This document shows, in pieces, positions 40,219 to 49,125 of a stretch of 64,000 nucleotides of DNA. The position numbers and the translations under genes were made by a program. The number at the start of each line of letters is the position of its first letter. The first letter of the stretch is position 1. Origin of the DNA: Gemmatimonadota bacterium (lineage in GTDB: Bacteria > Gemmatimonadota > Gemmatimonadetes > Longimicrobiales > Gaopeijiaceae). The stretch is taken from NCBI GenBank assembly GCA_007121455.1, contig SKKN01000025.1:62001-126000 (forward strand). Direction: 5' to 3'. Below the pieces are notes generated by a model. The model was not told the DNA's origin and ran no database searches. It worked only from the letters and a program-made list of their open reading frames with translations.

Positions 40219-43200
40219 TCACCAGCCGGGGGAGAAGTGGAGACCCCAGTGCGCTCCCCGCTCCGGCCGCTGCCACGGCTGCGCGTAGTAGAGCTCCAGG
40301 ATGAACGCCCCGAAGAGGTTCGTCCGTGCGCTGAGGCCGGTGCTGAACACGGGAACCCGGGCCGTCGTGTCCCGCTCGAAGGAGAGGTCCACTTCGTCTC
40401 CCCGGCTCCACGCGAGCCCGGCATCGGCGAAGGCCACGAGCTCCACCGGCAGGAGCGGAGTCGCGAAGATTCCGTAGCGATCCGTCCCCAGCAGCGGGAT
40501 CCTCGCCTCGACGTTCACCACCCCGATCCGCTGCCCGAGGAGCCGCTCGAACTCGGCGCACGTGCCGTCGGCAGTCGGGGTGCACTCGGTCGCATCGAAC
40601 GACTGGGTGGAATACCCCCTCAACAGGTTCTCCCAACCCAGGAAGAGGGGCTGGATCACGCTTCCGGTCTGGATCCCGGTACCGACGTCGACCCGGCTAT
40701 CGATATCGCTGCCGTACCGTCCGATGTGGAGTCCCCGCATCGCCAGGGTCAACTCCTGGAATGGCGCGAAGTACCGACGGTAATCGGTGGTGAGCTGGGT
40801 GAAGTCCACCGAACCGATCGTCTGGCTCAACTCGAACCGGTACCGCCAACCGCGAACGGGCGAGGTGAAACCGAAGAAGCTGTTGTCCCCCACGAAAGCG
40901 ACGGAGGCCTCACCGAGATGGAGTGGGTCTGCGGCATCCATCGATTCCCGTCGGTGATCGACGAGTTGACCGAACTGGTTGAACCGAAAGGTCTCCCGCT
41001 GCACATCGAATCCGTAGCGCGAGTATCCTCCGCCGAACTCCAGCCTTCGGGTCGTGGAGAAGGGGTACTGGATCTGGCCGAGCGCCTGGGTGAGGAAGAT
41101 CCGCTGCGTGTCCTGAACGAACCGGATGAGGTTCGGGTCCGGATCCTGGACACGGAAGCCTCGCATGAAGCGGAGCGGGATGTGTGAAGCCCCGACCCCC
41201 CAGTTCCACCTCCGGCCCACGTCCTGGTAGAAGAGCTGGCCGCCGATGTCCTGGATCTCCCCCTGCGCCTGAACGCCCGCGAAGAGGTTCCGGTCCCCGA
41301 GGATGTCGGAGAAGCTCGCCGCCACCGACCCTGCGACGAACGTCCCGAACTGGTCCGTCCCGGCGCCGATCGTCGGCTGTCCGACCCAGTCCAGGCCGAG
41401 GCTGCGGTCGACCTGCGGCGCCTCGTCCATCTGGAAGGCATCCGGAGGAGGGAGCCCGACATCCGCGTCGGCGAGGATCCTGTCGACGCGGTCGCTGCCC
41501 TCCGGAAGCGCTCCGGGGAGTCGCCGCCCCTCCGCCGCCATCACGTCACCCGCCTGAACCGGGTCACCTGCGGCCCCGACCGCGTCGAGCGAGTACACAT
41601 GGTACTGCGCATCATCGAAGACGGTGAACGCCACGGTGCCGCTTTCCTGGGCCACGCTGATCGCCGGCGTTGCGGGAGTGATCCCGCTGACCGCCGTCAC
41701 GATCCGCGTCACGCGGACCAGGGAGTTGTCATCGAGCGAAACGCGGTAGATGTCCCGGAACCCGTCCGGGTCCGCGAGGAAGTAGAGCTCCCTCCCATCG
41801 GGAGTGAACTGCGGGTTCCAGTGATCCGCGTCCCCGAGCGGCGCGAGCTGCTCCACCTGCCGCGTGTCGAGATCGAAGAGGCCGATCGACATCGATCCGA
41901 AGGTGAGATTCACGAAGTCCGTGCCCGGGCCCACATCCGTGACGAAGGCGATCGTCCGCCCATCGGAGGAGAAGGTGGGCTGGAGCGCCGCATGCCGATC
42001 ATCGGTGAGCTGATCGACTTCCCCGCTCTCGAGGTCGACCAGGAAGAGATTCGTCATCCCCCCTGCCTGGCCTGAAAAGACGATGCTTTCCCCGTCGGGT
42101 GAAAATGCCGGATTCCGGATCTCGCCGATGCGCTCCGGAACCCGCACGGTCTGCAGCCTCGCTCCCCCGTCCGTCGCGTAGATCTCGATCTGGTTCCGTC
42201 CCCGAGCGAAGACCGAGATCCCAATGCGGTCGCCTGTGGGAGACCAGCCTCCCGCCGAATCGATGAAGCGGAGCGCGTCGAAGTGGGTGTCCCGGACGGA
42301 GCGGGTGAGGGACCGGATCACCTCCCCCGTCTGGGCATCGGCCAGAAAGAGCTCGATCGTGAAGAGGTCACGCTCGGACAGAAATGCGATGTATCGTCCA
42401 TCCGGGCTGAGGGACGGCGCCAGATTCATCTCCCCACCGCCGGTCTCGGGGGAGATCAGCAGCGTCCCTGCCTCCCCCGGAGGGGTCCGCCCCTCCATGA
42501 GCGGCAGATAATGCTCGGTCGCCGCTTCCTTCCACCGGACGGACAGGGTATCGCCCGAGATCCCCAGAACGCGATTCACCCCCGTCTCCCATCCGGCACG
42601 GGTGGATGCCCGCAGCAGGGCCGGCACCGCCTGATCTCCGTAGACCCCACCGGCATACGCCCAAAACGCATGACCGAATCTGTAGGGGAAGTACCGCGGG
42701 TCACGGCTCATCTGACGGAGGGTCGGGAAGGTGTCGTGGAGGATCGCGTCCCTCAACCACATCCCGGTGAGCGAAGATTCGGACCCGATCGAGAGATACT
42801 CCGCCTGCCCCTCGACGAACCAGAGCGGAAGACGCATCAAGCCCTGGAGCCCGGCACTCTGGCGTCCCTGCGCGATGTCGAATTGGAAGGAATGGACGAT
42901 CTCGTGCCCGAGCACGTGGTCCGTGCTCGCGTACGTATCGCCCAGCGGCATGATGATCCGGTCGCGAAGACCCTCCGTCACACCTCCTGTCCCCTCTCCG
43001 ATGGCTCCTCGCAGGATGTTCGTCTGCTGGAAATCCGGATGGTCCGCATAGAAGACGAGGGGCCGACGCTCACGAATGTCGTGCTCGAGCACCCGGGCGA
43101 TCCGCTCGTACCATCGCTCCGCCATGCGTGCGGCATCCTCCACCACACCCGCGGCTTCCGGATAGAAGTGGACGTCGTAGTGTTCGGTTGAAAGCACCCT

Positions 43201-43317
43201 GAAGTCGAACTGATCGTACTGGACCTTGTTTCGTCCGAAGTACTGAGCTTCGATCGGGTGAGGCACGGAAGTCAGAGTGACCACCATCGCCGCGAGGAAG
43301 AGGAGAAGACGTGTCAT
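40219..43317 (-). CDS. Secreted metallopeptidase / TolB-like propeller / outer-membrane barrel protein
   Basis: 1032 residues from the ATG at 43315-43317; the frame is open further upstream but without coding character. Signal peptide 1-24. Residues about 40-240 form a gluzincin-type zinc peptidase: HEIVH at 138-142 and a WFVEGQAEYL segment with the third-ligand glutamate at about 169-173. Residues about 290-620 hold WD40/PD40-like repeats (APSLSPDGRYIAFLSE, PAFSPDGESIVFSG, PQFTPDGRELYFLAD). From about 680 to the end alternating beta strands form a surface-antigen/BamA-like barrel ending in WGLHFSPGW, with the aromatic C-terminal residue of outer-membrane proteins. It probably displays a peptidase on the cell surface. 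Confidence 0.85.
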   Translation of the reverse strand: MTRLLLFLAAMVVTLTSVPHPIEAQYFGRNKVQYDQFDFRVLSTEHYDVHFYPEAAGVVEDAARMAERWYERIARVLEHDIRERRPLVFYADHPDFQQTNILRGAIGEGTGGVTEGLRDRIIMPLGDTYASTDHVLGHEIVHSFQFDIAQGRQSAGLQGLMRLPLWFVEGQAEYLSIGSESSLTGMWLRDAILHDTFPTLRQMSRDPRYFPYRFGHAFWAYAGGVYGDQAVPALLRASTRAGWETGVNRVLGISGDTLSVRWKEAATEHYLPLMEGRTPPGEAGTLLISPETGGGEMNLAPSLSPDGRYIAFLSERDLFTIELFLADAQTGEVIRSLTRSVRDTHFDALRFIDSAGGWSPTGDRIGISVFARGRNQIEIYATDGGARLQTVRVPERIGEIRNPAFSPDGESIVFSGQAGGMTNLFLVDLESGEVDQLTDDRHAALQPTFSSDGRTIAFVTDVGPGTDFVNLTFGSMSIGLFDLDTRQVEQLAPLGDADHWNPQFTPDGRELYFLADPDGFRDIYRVSLDDNSLVRVTRIVTAVSGITPATPAISVAQESGTVAFTVFDDAQYHVYSLDAVGAAGDPVQAGDVMAAEGRRLPGALPEGSDRVDRILADADVGLPPPDAFQMDEAPQVDRSLGLDWVGQPTIGAGTDQFGTFVAGSVAASFSDILGDRNLFAGVQAQGEIQDIGGQLFYQDVGRRWNWGVGASHIPLRFMRGFRVQDPDPNLIRFVQDTQRIFLTQALGQIQYPFSTTRRLEFGGGYSRYGFDVQRETFRFNQFGQLVDHRRESMDAADPLHLGEASVAFVGDNSFFGFTSPVRGWRYRFELSQTIGSVDFTQLTTDYRRYFAPFQELTLAMRGLHIGRYGSDIDSRVDVGTGIQTGSVIQPLFLGWENLLRGYSTQSFDATECTPTADGTCAEFERLLGQRIGVVNVEARIPLLGTDRYGIFATPLLPVELVAFADAGLAWSRGDEVDLSFERDTTARVPVFSTGLSARTNLFGAFILELYYAQPWQRPERGAHWGLHFSPGW

Positions 43318-43394
43318 GACGCTCGATCGGCGAAGAGGGGACGAGTGAGTTCGCAATCTAAGGAATACCGGACAGTACGGCTGCGTTCCTGCAC

Positions 43395-43412
43395 GGTCGA
43401 GGTTGCTCGACC
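43395..43412. repeat. Perfect inverted repeat GGTCGAG-GTTG-CTCGACC
   Basis: Seven-base arms around a four-base loop in the 287-base interval between the divergent peptidase and aspartokinase genes. It may be an operator or an RNA hairpin in the minus-strand leader. Its role cannot be told from sequence. Confidence 0.4.
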
Positions 43413-43475
43413 CCTTCCTACTGGAACGATCGAGCGGGCGGTCTCGTATCGGCACCTTCCGGATGGGTTCGACGC

Positions 43476-43484
43476 TGATACATT
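43476..43484 (+). promoter_or_regulatory. Extended -10 element before aspartokinase
   Basis: TGATACATT matches the extended -10 form TG-n-TATAAT. It would start a leader of about 115 bases before the GTG at 43605. The leader is too short and lacks the conserved core for a lysine riboswitch. Confidence 0.3.
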
Positions 43485-43604
43485 CCCGGGCCGGGGCCGA
43501 ACGCCGTAACAGGACGCCGCGAGCATTTCGCGCCCCGCAGTCGGACCCGACCGAGTCGGAGCCCGCTCCATGGACAAGCGAAGAGGAATCAGGGAGAGAT
43601 CCAG

Positions 43605-44876
43605 GTGCATCTGATCGTCCAGAAATACGGGGGTACGTCCGTCGCAACCGCGGAACGCATCCACGCTGTAGCGGAACGGATCGCGCGAAAGCGGCGAGAG
43701 GGGTCCGGGATCGCCGCGGTCGTCTCCGCCCGAGGCGGCATGACGGACGAGCTGATCCGGCTTGCCCAGGAGATCACCGACCGTCCTCCTCGAAGGGAGA
43801 TGGACATGTTGTTGGCCACGGGGGAACAGATCTCCGTCGCCCTCCTCGCCATGGCGCTCGACAAGCTCGACGTCCCCGCGATCTCCCTCACCGGTGCGCA
43901 GGGAGGCATCCGGACCGACCAGATGCACACGAAGGCCCGCATCAGAGCTGTGGACACGGGCCGCCTCGTCCGGGAGCTCGAATCCGGAAAAGTCGTCATC
44001 GTGGCCGGGTTCCAGGGGATGAACGAAGTGGATGACATCACGACCCTGGGTCGAGGGGGATCGGATACGACCGCCGTTGCCCTGGCCGCCGCCCTCGGTG
44101 CCGACATCTGTGAGATCTTCACCGACGTGGATGGCGTCTACACCGCAGACCCTCGGATCGTGCCCGGAGCCCGACTTCTCCCTCGCATCTCGTACGGCGA
44201 GATGCTGGAGATGGCTTCGCTCGGTGCCGGCGTCCTTCAGCCCCGCTCGGTGGAGGTCGCGGCCCAGCATCACGTAAGGATCGAGGTCCGGTCGAGCTTC
44301 AATCACAACCCCGGAACGATCGTAGAGGAGGTGGGAACCGTGGAGAAAGACATCGTCGTCGTGGGTGTCACGCATGACGCGAATGTGGTGAAGGTGATCG
44401 TCGCCGACGTGCCGGACCGGCCCGGGCTCGCCCACCGCATCTTCGCCGCTCTCGCGGACGCGGGGATCAACGTGGACGTGATCGTCCAGACGACAAAGGG
44501 AGAGGCCGTCACGGACCTGATCTTCACCGTGAGCCGGGATGAACGCGATCACACGGTGGAGATCCTGGAACGGATCTCCGGCGAAACCGGCGCCACTCGG
44601 GTCGAGGCGGACGAGAGCGTGGCCAAGGTCTCGATCGTCGGAGCCGGTATGGTGAGCAATCCCGGCGTGGCAGCGCGCATGTTCGGCGCCCTTTCTCGCG
44701 AGGGAATCAACATCCAGGTAATCAGCACGTCGGAGATCAAGGTCTCCTGTCTGATCGCCGCGGACGCGGCAACGCGAGCGGTCCGAGCGATCCACGAAGA
44801 GTTCGAGCTCGGCGAGGCCGGGAGCGACGGAGCGGCCGGCGAGAGCCCCGAAGCCGAACCTCAGGGAACGGTCTGA
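43605..44876 (+). CDS. lysC: Aspartokinase
   Basis: 423 residues; phosphorylates aspartate at the entry of the lysine, threonine and methionine pathway. N-terminal kinase motif VQKYGGTSVATAERI (4-18), the ATP/substrate section LGRGGSDTTAVALAAALGAD, and CEIFTDVDGVYTADPR. Two C-terminal ACT domains (DVPDRPGLAHRIFAALADAG, then GMVSNPGVAARMFGALSREG and VISTSEIKVSCLI) imply feedback regulation by lysine or threonine. GTG start at 43605 behind AGGGAGAG. The last 16 residues are an acidic tail outside the family domain. The 3' end overlaps the convergent M28 peptidase gene by 16 bases. Asd is at 15.5 kb. Confidence 0.97.
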   Translation: MHLIVQKYGGTSVATAERIHAVAERIARKRREGSGIAAVVSARGGMTDELIRLAQEITDRPPRREMDMLLATGEQISVALLAMALDKLDVPAISLTGAQGGIRTDQMHTKARIRAVDTGRLVRELESGKVVIVAGFQGMNEVDDITTLGRGGSDTTAVALAAALGADICEIFTDVDGVYTADPRIVPGARLLPRISYGEMLEMASLGAGVLQPRSVEVAAQHHVRIEVRSSFNHNPGTIVEEVGTVEKDIVVVGVTHDANVVKVIVADVPDRPGLAHRIFAALADAGINVDVIVQTTKGEAVTDLIFTVSRDERDHTVEILERISGETGATRVEADESVAKVSIVGAGMVSNPGVAARMFGALSREGINIQVISTSEIKVSCLIAADAATRAVRAIHEEFELGEAGSDGAAGESPEAEPQGTV

Positions 44877-46252
44877 ACCGGCTCCGCCTCGCGCGGTGGC
44901 CGCACGTACGCCGAAACCAGACTCTCATGGCCCCCGGCACCGACGGCCGCGACCCCGAAGATGTAGTCGTCGATCGACAGGTCGGGAAAGGTCCACTCCT
45001 CCACATCTCCGACGGTCACGACCTCCTCCCAGTCCGGCGTCCACGCCGTTCGGACGAAGATGCGGTACGCCACAGCCCCCGGGGAGGGATCCCACTGCAG
45101 GCGCGCATCGTAGCCAGTCTCTCCACGATCCAGCCGCGGAAGCCCCTGCTCGTTGTCGACGAAAGGAGCCGGAGGCGCCAGGGCCATCGAAGCGACCCCC
45201 GCCAGGTTCACCCGGGCGTTGCGCGCGAGGTACGCCTCGTCCACACCGTCCGGGGTGTCATCGACCGTGTGCTGCCTCGAGTAGTCCTCCTTCGATTCGG
45301 TCATGCGAACGGCGGCGAACCCGTGCCAGTTGAACGGCGTGTGGTCGCCTCCACGCCCGAACCGATCCTCACGGGCAATGAGGCGGACCTGATGGGACGG
45401 CAGATAGGCCCCGCCATGCCGCCGGATGTAGCGGGCGAGCTGGCGAGCCGGGGAATCCGTCGGCCCCGGAGAGAATAGACGCACCGACGCGCCATCCTGC
45501 AGGCCATTGCCGCCCGTGATGTTCCCCACCACATCGTTGTTGAAGACGGCATCGATTCGAAGTCCCTCCTCCTCCGCACGCTGAGCATGCAGGCGTGCCC
45601 CGAACAGACCCTGCTCCTCGCCCGCGAACCCGATGAAGACGAGCGTCGCGTCAAACTCCAGTCCGCTCTGTGCAAGGACGCGTGCAAGCTCCATCGCGAG
45701 CGCGGTGCCGCTTCCGTCGTCGTTCGCGCCAGGAGCCGGATTGTCGTAGGGCGCCCAGACATCTTCCACTCCTTCCGGAATCTGGGCGACCGTGTCGTAG
45801 TGGCCACTCACGTAGACGCGGCGGTCGCTGCGCCCGGGAAGCACGGCTTTCACGTTGCAGATCTCGGCCTCACGGGTGATTCGCCCCTGCTCGGCAATTC
45901 GGTAGCAGTCGAGATCCACCTGAAGGCGGTCGCTGTACCCCCGGAGCTCGTCGACCATCCAGTCGCGCGCGGCTCCGATTCCCCGATCCGGATCGTCCGT
46001 CGAGGAAAGGGTGTGCCGTGTCTCGAAGGCGGCGAGTCCATCGACCAGAGCGCGCAGCCGCTCCTCCGAAACCTCTTCCAGCAACTCCTGGATTCGGGGG
46101 TCGATCTGCAGTGAAGCGGCTCCACCGGCACCGGCCTGGGCCCGAGCATCGACCGCCGAAACCGATGACAACCCAAACCCCATCAGAATGACAAGGCCCA
46201 AGCCGACAAGAGAACCCCTGCATCGAACCCGAACGACGTTCGTCCTTCCCAT
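44861..46252 (-). CDS. Secreted M28-family aminopeptidase with a C-terminal fibronectin-like domain
   Basis: 463 residues from the ATG at 46250-46252 behind a strong GGAGGT. Signal peptide 1-39. The two-zinc M28 site is complete: His151 and Asp153 in SGHYDTVAQ, Asp178 in GANDDGSG, catalytic/ligand Glu212-Glu213 in FAGEEQGLFGA, Asp240 in FNNDVVGN, and His328 in SRQHTVDD. A beta-rich domain after residue 375 (DARLQWDPSPGAVAYRIFVR) resembles fibronectin type III. It should remove N-terminal residues of peptides outside the cytoplasm. The 3' end overlaps lysC by 16 bases. Confidence 0.92.
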   Translation of the reverse strand: MGRTNVVRVRCRGSLVGLGLVILMGFGLSSVSAVDARAQAGAGGAASLQIDPRIQELLEEVSEERLRALVDGLAAFETRHTLSSTDDPDRGIGAARDWMVDELRGYSDRLQVDLDCYRIAEQGRITREAEICNVKAVLPGRSDRRVYVSGHYDTVAQIPEGVEDVWAPYDNPAPGANDDGSGTALAMELARVLAQSGLEFDATLVFIGFAGEEQGLFGARLHAQRAEEEGLRIDAVFNNDVVGNITGGNGLQDGASVRLFSPGPTDSPARQLARYIRRHGGAYLPSHQVRLIAREDRFGRGGDHTPFNWHGFAAVRMTESKEDYSRQHTVDDTPDGVDEAYLARNARVNLAGVASMALAPPAPFVDNEQGLPRLDRGETGYDARLQWDPSPGAVAYRIFVRTAWTPDWEEVVTVGDVEEWTFPDLSIDDYIFGVAAVGAGGHESLVSAYVRPPREAEPVQTVP

Positions 46253-46433
46253 CCGTACCTCCGCACTCGTGGAATGAAAGCGGCGACCGCTCCCGATGAA
46301 CGTATAGATTGACGGCTCTCCTCGCTCGGACAGGGGTACCGCCGAACTCGAACGCCCGGAACGTCGGTCCTGCCGCGGAAAGCCTGTCGACCCCCCGGGC
46401 AGAGCCACCTTCACACCACCGACGGGCTGGAGC

Positions 46434-48020
46434 ATGGACACTCGCCGTCTGATCGAGGAACTCACCCGTCCCGAGGCATACCCTCACACCACCCAGGACG
46501 TCCAGGTTCGTCAGACCCACATCTCGGTCGTCTTCCTGGCCGGAGCCTTCGCGTACAAGGTCAAGAAGCCGCTGGACCTGGGCTTCCTGGACTTCACATC
46601 GCCCGCCAAGCGCCTTCATTTCTGCCGCGAAGAGGTGCGTCTCAACCGGCGCCTCGCCCCGGAGGTATACCTCGGGGTCGTGCCGATCACGGAGGGAGAG
46701 GAGGGACTCAGGGTCGAGGGGAGCGGAGAGACCGTCGAGCATGCCGTGAAGATGCGACGGCTCCCCCCGGATGCGACGCTTCGCGCCCGCCTCCTCCGAG
46801 ACGAACTCACCCCGGAGGTGCTCCGCACCCTCGCCGGCCGGATTGCCCGGTTCCACGACGAGGCCGAGTCCGGACCGCGCATCGCGGAGCAGGCGCGGTG
46901 GGAGGTGGTCGCGGAGAACGCCCGTGAGAACCTGCGCCGGGCCCAGGATCAGGTGGGCCTCACGCTGAGCAGAGCGGTACTCGACCGGCTCGAAGGTGCC
47001 CTCGAAGTACACCTCGAGGGACTCAGGCCCCTCATCGAGAGACGGGCCGAGCGGGGGGTACCCCGGGACACGCACGGAGACCTCCACCTCGATCACGTCT
47101 ACCTCTTTCCGGAGCAACCGGTCCCTCGCGACCTGGTGATCATCGATTGCATCGAGTTCAGCGAACGGTTTCGCCACGCCGACCCCGTCTCGGACGCCGC
47201 CTTCCTCGCGATGGACCTCATCCACCTCGGCCGTCGCGACCTCGAGCGCACCTTCTCCGCTGCGTACTTCCAGGCGTCAGAGGACGAGGAAGGGCGGTCC
47301 CTCCTCCCGTTCTATCGATCCTACCGAGCAGCAGTCCGCGGCAAGGTGGAAGGACTGGCGGCCACCGAGGAGGAGATCCCGACGGACGAGCGAGAAGAGG
47401 CCACCCGCAGCGCCCGAGGGCATTGGGGCTTGGCGCTCACCGAGCTCGAGCCGGCTTCCCGGAGGCCTGGGCTCGTCCTCGTCTCCGGTCTCCCCGGCTC
47501 GGGAAAATCGACCATTGCAGAGGGTTTGGCTCACACCTGCGGCTTTGGCGTGATCTCCTCGGATCGGATGCGAAAACGGCTGGCGGGAATCCCTGAGGAT
47601 ACGCCCGCACCGGCTTCCTTCGGAGAAGGGATCTATGGGCCGGATTGGACCGAGCGCACCTATGCCCGCTGCCTCGAGGAGGCTCGCAAGGCCCTCTTCG
47701 AGGGAGAGAGGGTTCTCATCGACGCGACGTTCCGTGAAGAGGAGGCGCGGCGGGCCTTTCTGGCTACCGCCAGAGAGCATGGCGTGCGGGCCCTCCTGGT
47801 TCGCTGCGAGGCGAACCCGGAGGTCATCCGGGGGAGGATGGAGGGAAGAGGCGGGCCATCCGATGCCGACTGGCAGATCCACCGGGAGGTAGCGGCGCGA
47901 TGGGAACCGCTCTCGACGGAGACGGAACGCGCCGCGACCAAAGTGCGAACGGACACCACGCGCGAGGAAGCTACGGCGGATGCGGTCGCCCAACTCCGCC
48001 TCGCCGGCCTCGCCGAATGA
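46434..48020 (+). CDS. Fusion of an aminoglycoside-phosphotransferase-like kinase and a P-loop kinase
   Basis: 528 residues. Residues about 15-330 resemble the APH fold: YKVKKPLDLGFLDF, catalytic loop GDLHLDHVYLF and the IDCIEFSERFRHADP section. Residues about 345-500 form an AAA_33-type kinase with Walker A SGLPGSGKSTIAEGLA, then VISSDRMRKRLAG, and VLIDATFREEEARRAFL. Proteins with this order occur in many bacteria as DNA-binding or zeta-toxin-like kinases of unknown substrate; there is no evidence for antibiotic resistance. It diverges from the M28 gene across about 180 bases. Confidence 0.88.
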   Translation: MDTRRLIEELTRPEAYPHTTQDVQVRQTHISVVFLAGAFAYKVKKPLDLGFLDFTSPAKRLHFCREEVRLNRRLAPEVYLGVVPITEGEEGLRVEGSGETVEHAVKMRRLPPDATLRARLLRDELTPEVLRTLAGRIARFHDEAESGPRIAEQARWEVVAENARENLRRAQDQVGLTLSRAVLDRLEGALEVHLEGLRPLIERRAERGVPRDTHGDLHLDHVYLFPEQPVPRDLVIIDCIEFSERFRHADPVSDAAFLAMDLIHLGRRDLERTFSAAYFQASEDEEGRSLLPFYRSYRAAVRGKVEGLAATEEEIPTDEREEATRSARGHWGLALTELEPASRRPGLVLVSGLPGSGKSTIAEGLAHTCGFGVISSDRMRKRLAGIPEDTPAPASFGEGIYGPDWTERTYARCLEEARKALFEGERVLIDATFREEEARRAFLATAREHGVRALLVRCEANPEVIRGRMEGRGGPSDADWQIHREVAARWEPLSTETERAATKVRTDTTREEATADAVAQLRLAGLAE

Positions 48021-48030
48021 GTACGAGGCC
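48006..48030. terminator. Candidate shared terminator spanning convergent stops
   Basis: GGCCTCG (48006-48012) pairs exactly with CGAGGCC (48024-48030) across an 11-base loop holding the stop of the kinase fusion. It ends one base before the stop of the facing lipoprotein gene. No T-run follows. Confidence 0.3.
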
Positions 48031-49125
48031 TCAGCGGGGGCAGCCGCCTGCCGGCCCTTCCCCGCCCCCGGGTGGAAGCGAACCATGCGGGCTGAGTCCC
48101 AGCTCTTCCCGGACCGCCTCGTCCCCAGGGCGGTTCAGATTCCAATACGCGAGTCGAGCCGTCCCGACAAGCTCGGCCTCGTCTCCTGTCGATGTAGACC
48201 ACCACAGGACCCGGCGTGCGCCCTCCGCTTCCACCTCGTAAACCCGCTCGTACTCACCGGCTGTGAGAGTGAAGCGGGTGACCGGCACCTCCCGGCCCTC
48301 CGCGGTACGGACGCCCTGCTCCCGCCCGATCCGCGCCTGAACCGGCTCGGTTCCTCCGTGTCCGGCCCGGAGACGCCAGAGTTCCGGGACGAGAAGACCT
48401 TCCCATTCACCCCCGCCTGCGAATGGGCCGTCCAGCTCCCTGAGCTGAACCAGAAGCGCGTCCTCGTAGAGCGTGTCCCGATCCGTGTCGACCTCGGAGA
48501 CCCGCTCCCCCTCGTGGGCGAAGTACGACATGCGGAGAGACCGAAAGCGATCGCGTCCCGGCCAGACGAAGTGGCTGTACGCACCGCACCACTCCTGGAC
48601 GGAATGGGCGATCCGAACCGGAGCGAACGGCTCTTCCCGGTACCGATCGACCGGGGCGAATACACTCGTCATCACGGAGTACGGATAGACCCCGGTCAGA
48701 AACTGAACCGTGCTGTTGAGCTTGAGCACCTCGACCCGGTCCCCTCCCGCTACGTCGTCGTCCTTGATCCACGTCCTGCGGTCGTGGGGCTCGGTGACGT
48801 AGATCAGTGCGAGCTCCGCCTCCCTCGCTGCGCCGTACCTCTGGATCGTCATGCGATACCCGGAGAGCTCGGCGTGTCCGTCCCCCCAATGATCCCAGAA
48901 CTCCCCCGATGCGCTCTCCTGCGGCGCGGAAGGCAGTTCCCCGAATTCCGCCAGGTCCGGGAAAAGCGAGCGCTCCCCGTCCCCGACCCCATCCCCCACA
49001 TCGGCCGCGTTCTGCGCACATGCCGTGCAGAGGAGGAGCACCAGGAACGCGAGCGGGCGGCTCGGCCGGGTGCGGCGTTTCGGCCCGGCACCGCGCCACG
49101 CTCCGTGCACCCGCGGCGGGCTCAT
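48031..49125 (-). CDS. Conserved exported lipoprotein of unknown function
   Basis: 364 residues. A basic N-region and hydrophobic core end in the lipobox LLCTAC (Cys36). The mature part starts EFWDHWGDGHAELSGYRMTI and contains AELALIYVTEPHD, RVEVLKLNSTVQFLTGVYPY, SVMTSVFAPVD and IAHSVQEWCGAYSHF. The same blocks are seen in a widespread lipoprotein family with no proven role; some database entries call it a septum formation inhibitor, for which there is no support here. It overlaps the DUF1028 gene by four bases (ATGA), so the two are translationally coupled. Confidence 0.7.
   Translation of the reverse strand: MSPPRVHGAWRGAGPKRRTRPSRPLAFLVLLLCTACAQNAADVGDGVGDGERSLFPDLAEFGELPSAPQESASGEFWDHWGDGHAELSGYRMTIQRYGAAREAELALIYVTEPHDRRTWIKDDDVAGGDRVEVLKLNSTVQFLTGVYPYSVMTSVFAPVDRYREEPFAPVRIAHSVQEWCGAYSHFVWPGRDRFRSLRMSYFAHEGERVSEVDTDRDTLYEDALLVQLRELDGPFAGGGEWEGLLVPELWRLRAGHGGTEPVQARIGREQGVRTAEGREVPVTRFTLTAGEYERVYEVEAEGARRVLWWSTSTGDEAELVGTARLAYWNLNRPGDEAVREELGLSPHGSLPPGGGEGPAGGCPR

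Noticed and set aside
43485-43604. Possible lysine riboswitch before aspartokinase
   Set aside because: The leader is only about 115 bases and no lysine-riboswitch core or five-helix pattern was found.
43318-43647. N-terminal extension of the 1032-residue peptidase protein by 110 codons
   Set aside because: The extension lacks coding character and would bury the clear signal peptide; it also covers the divergent promoter region.
46434-48020. Aminoglycoside resistance gene
   Set aside because: Only the kinase fold is shared; the fusion with a P-loop kinase marks a different widespread family with no resistance link.
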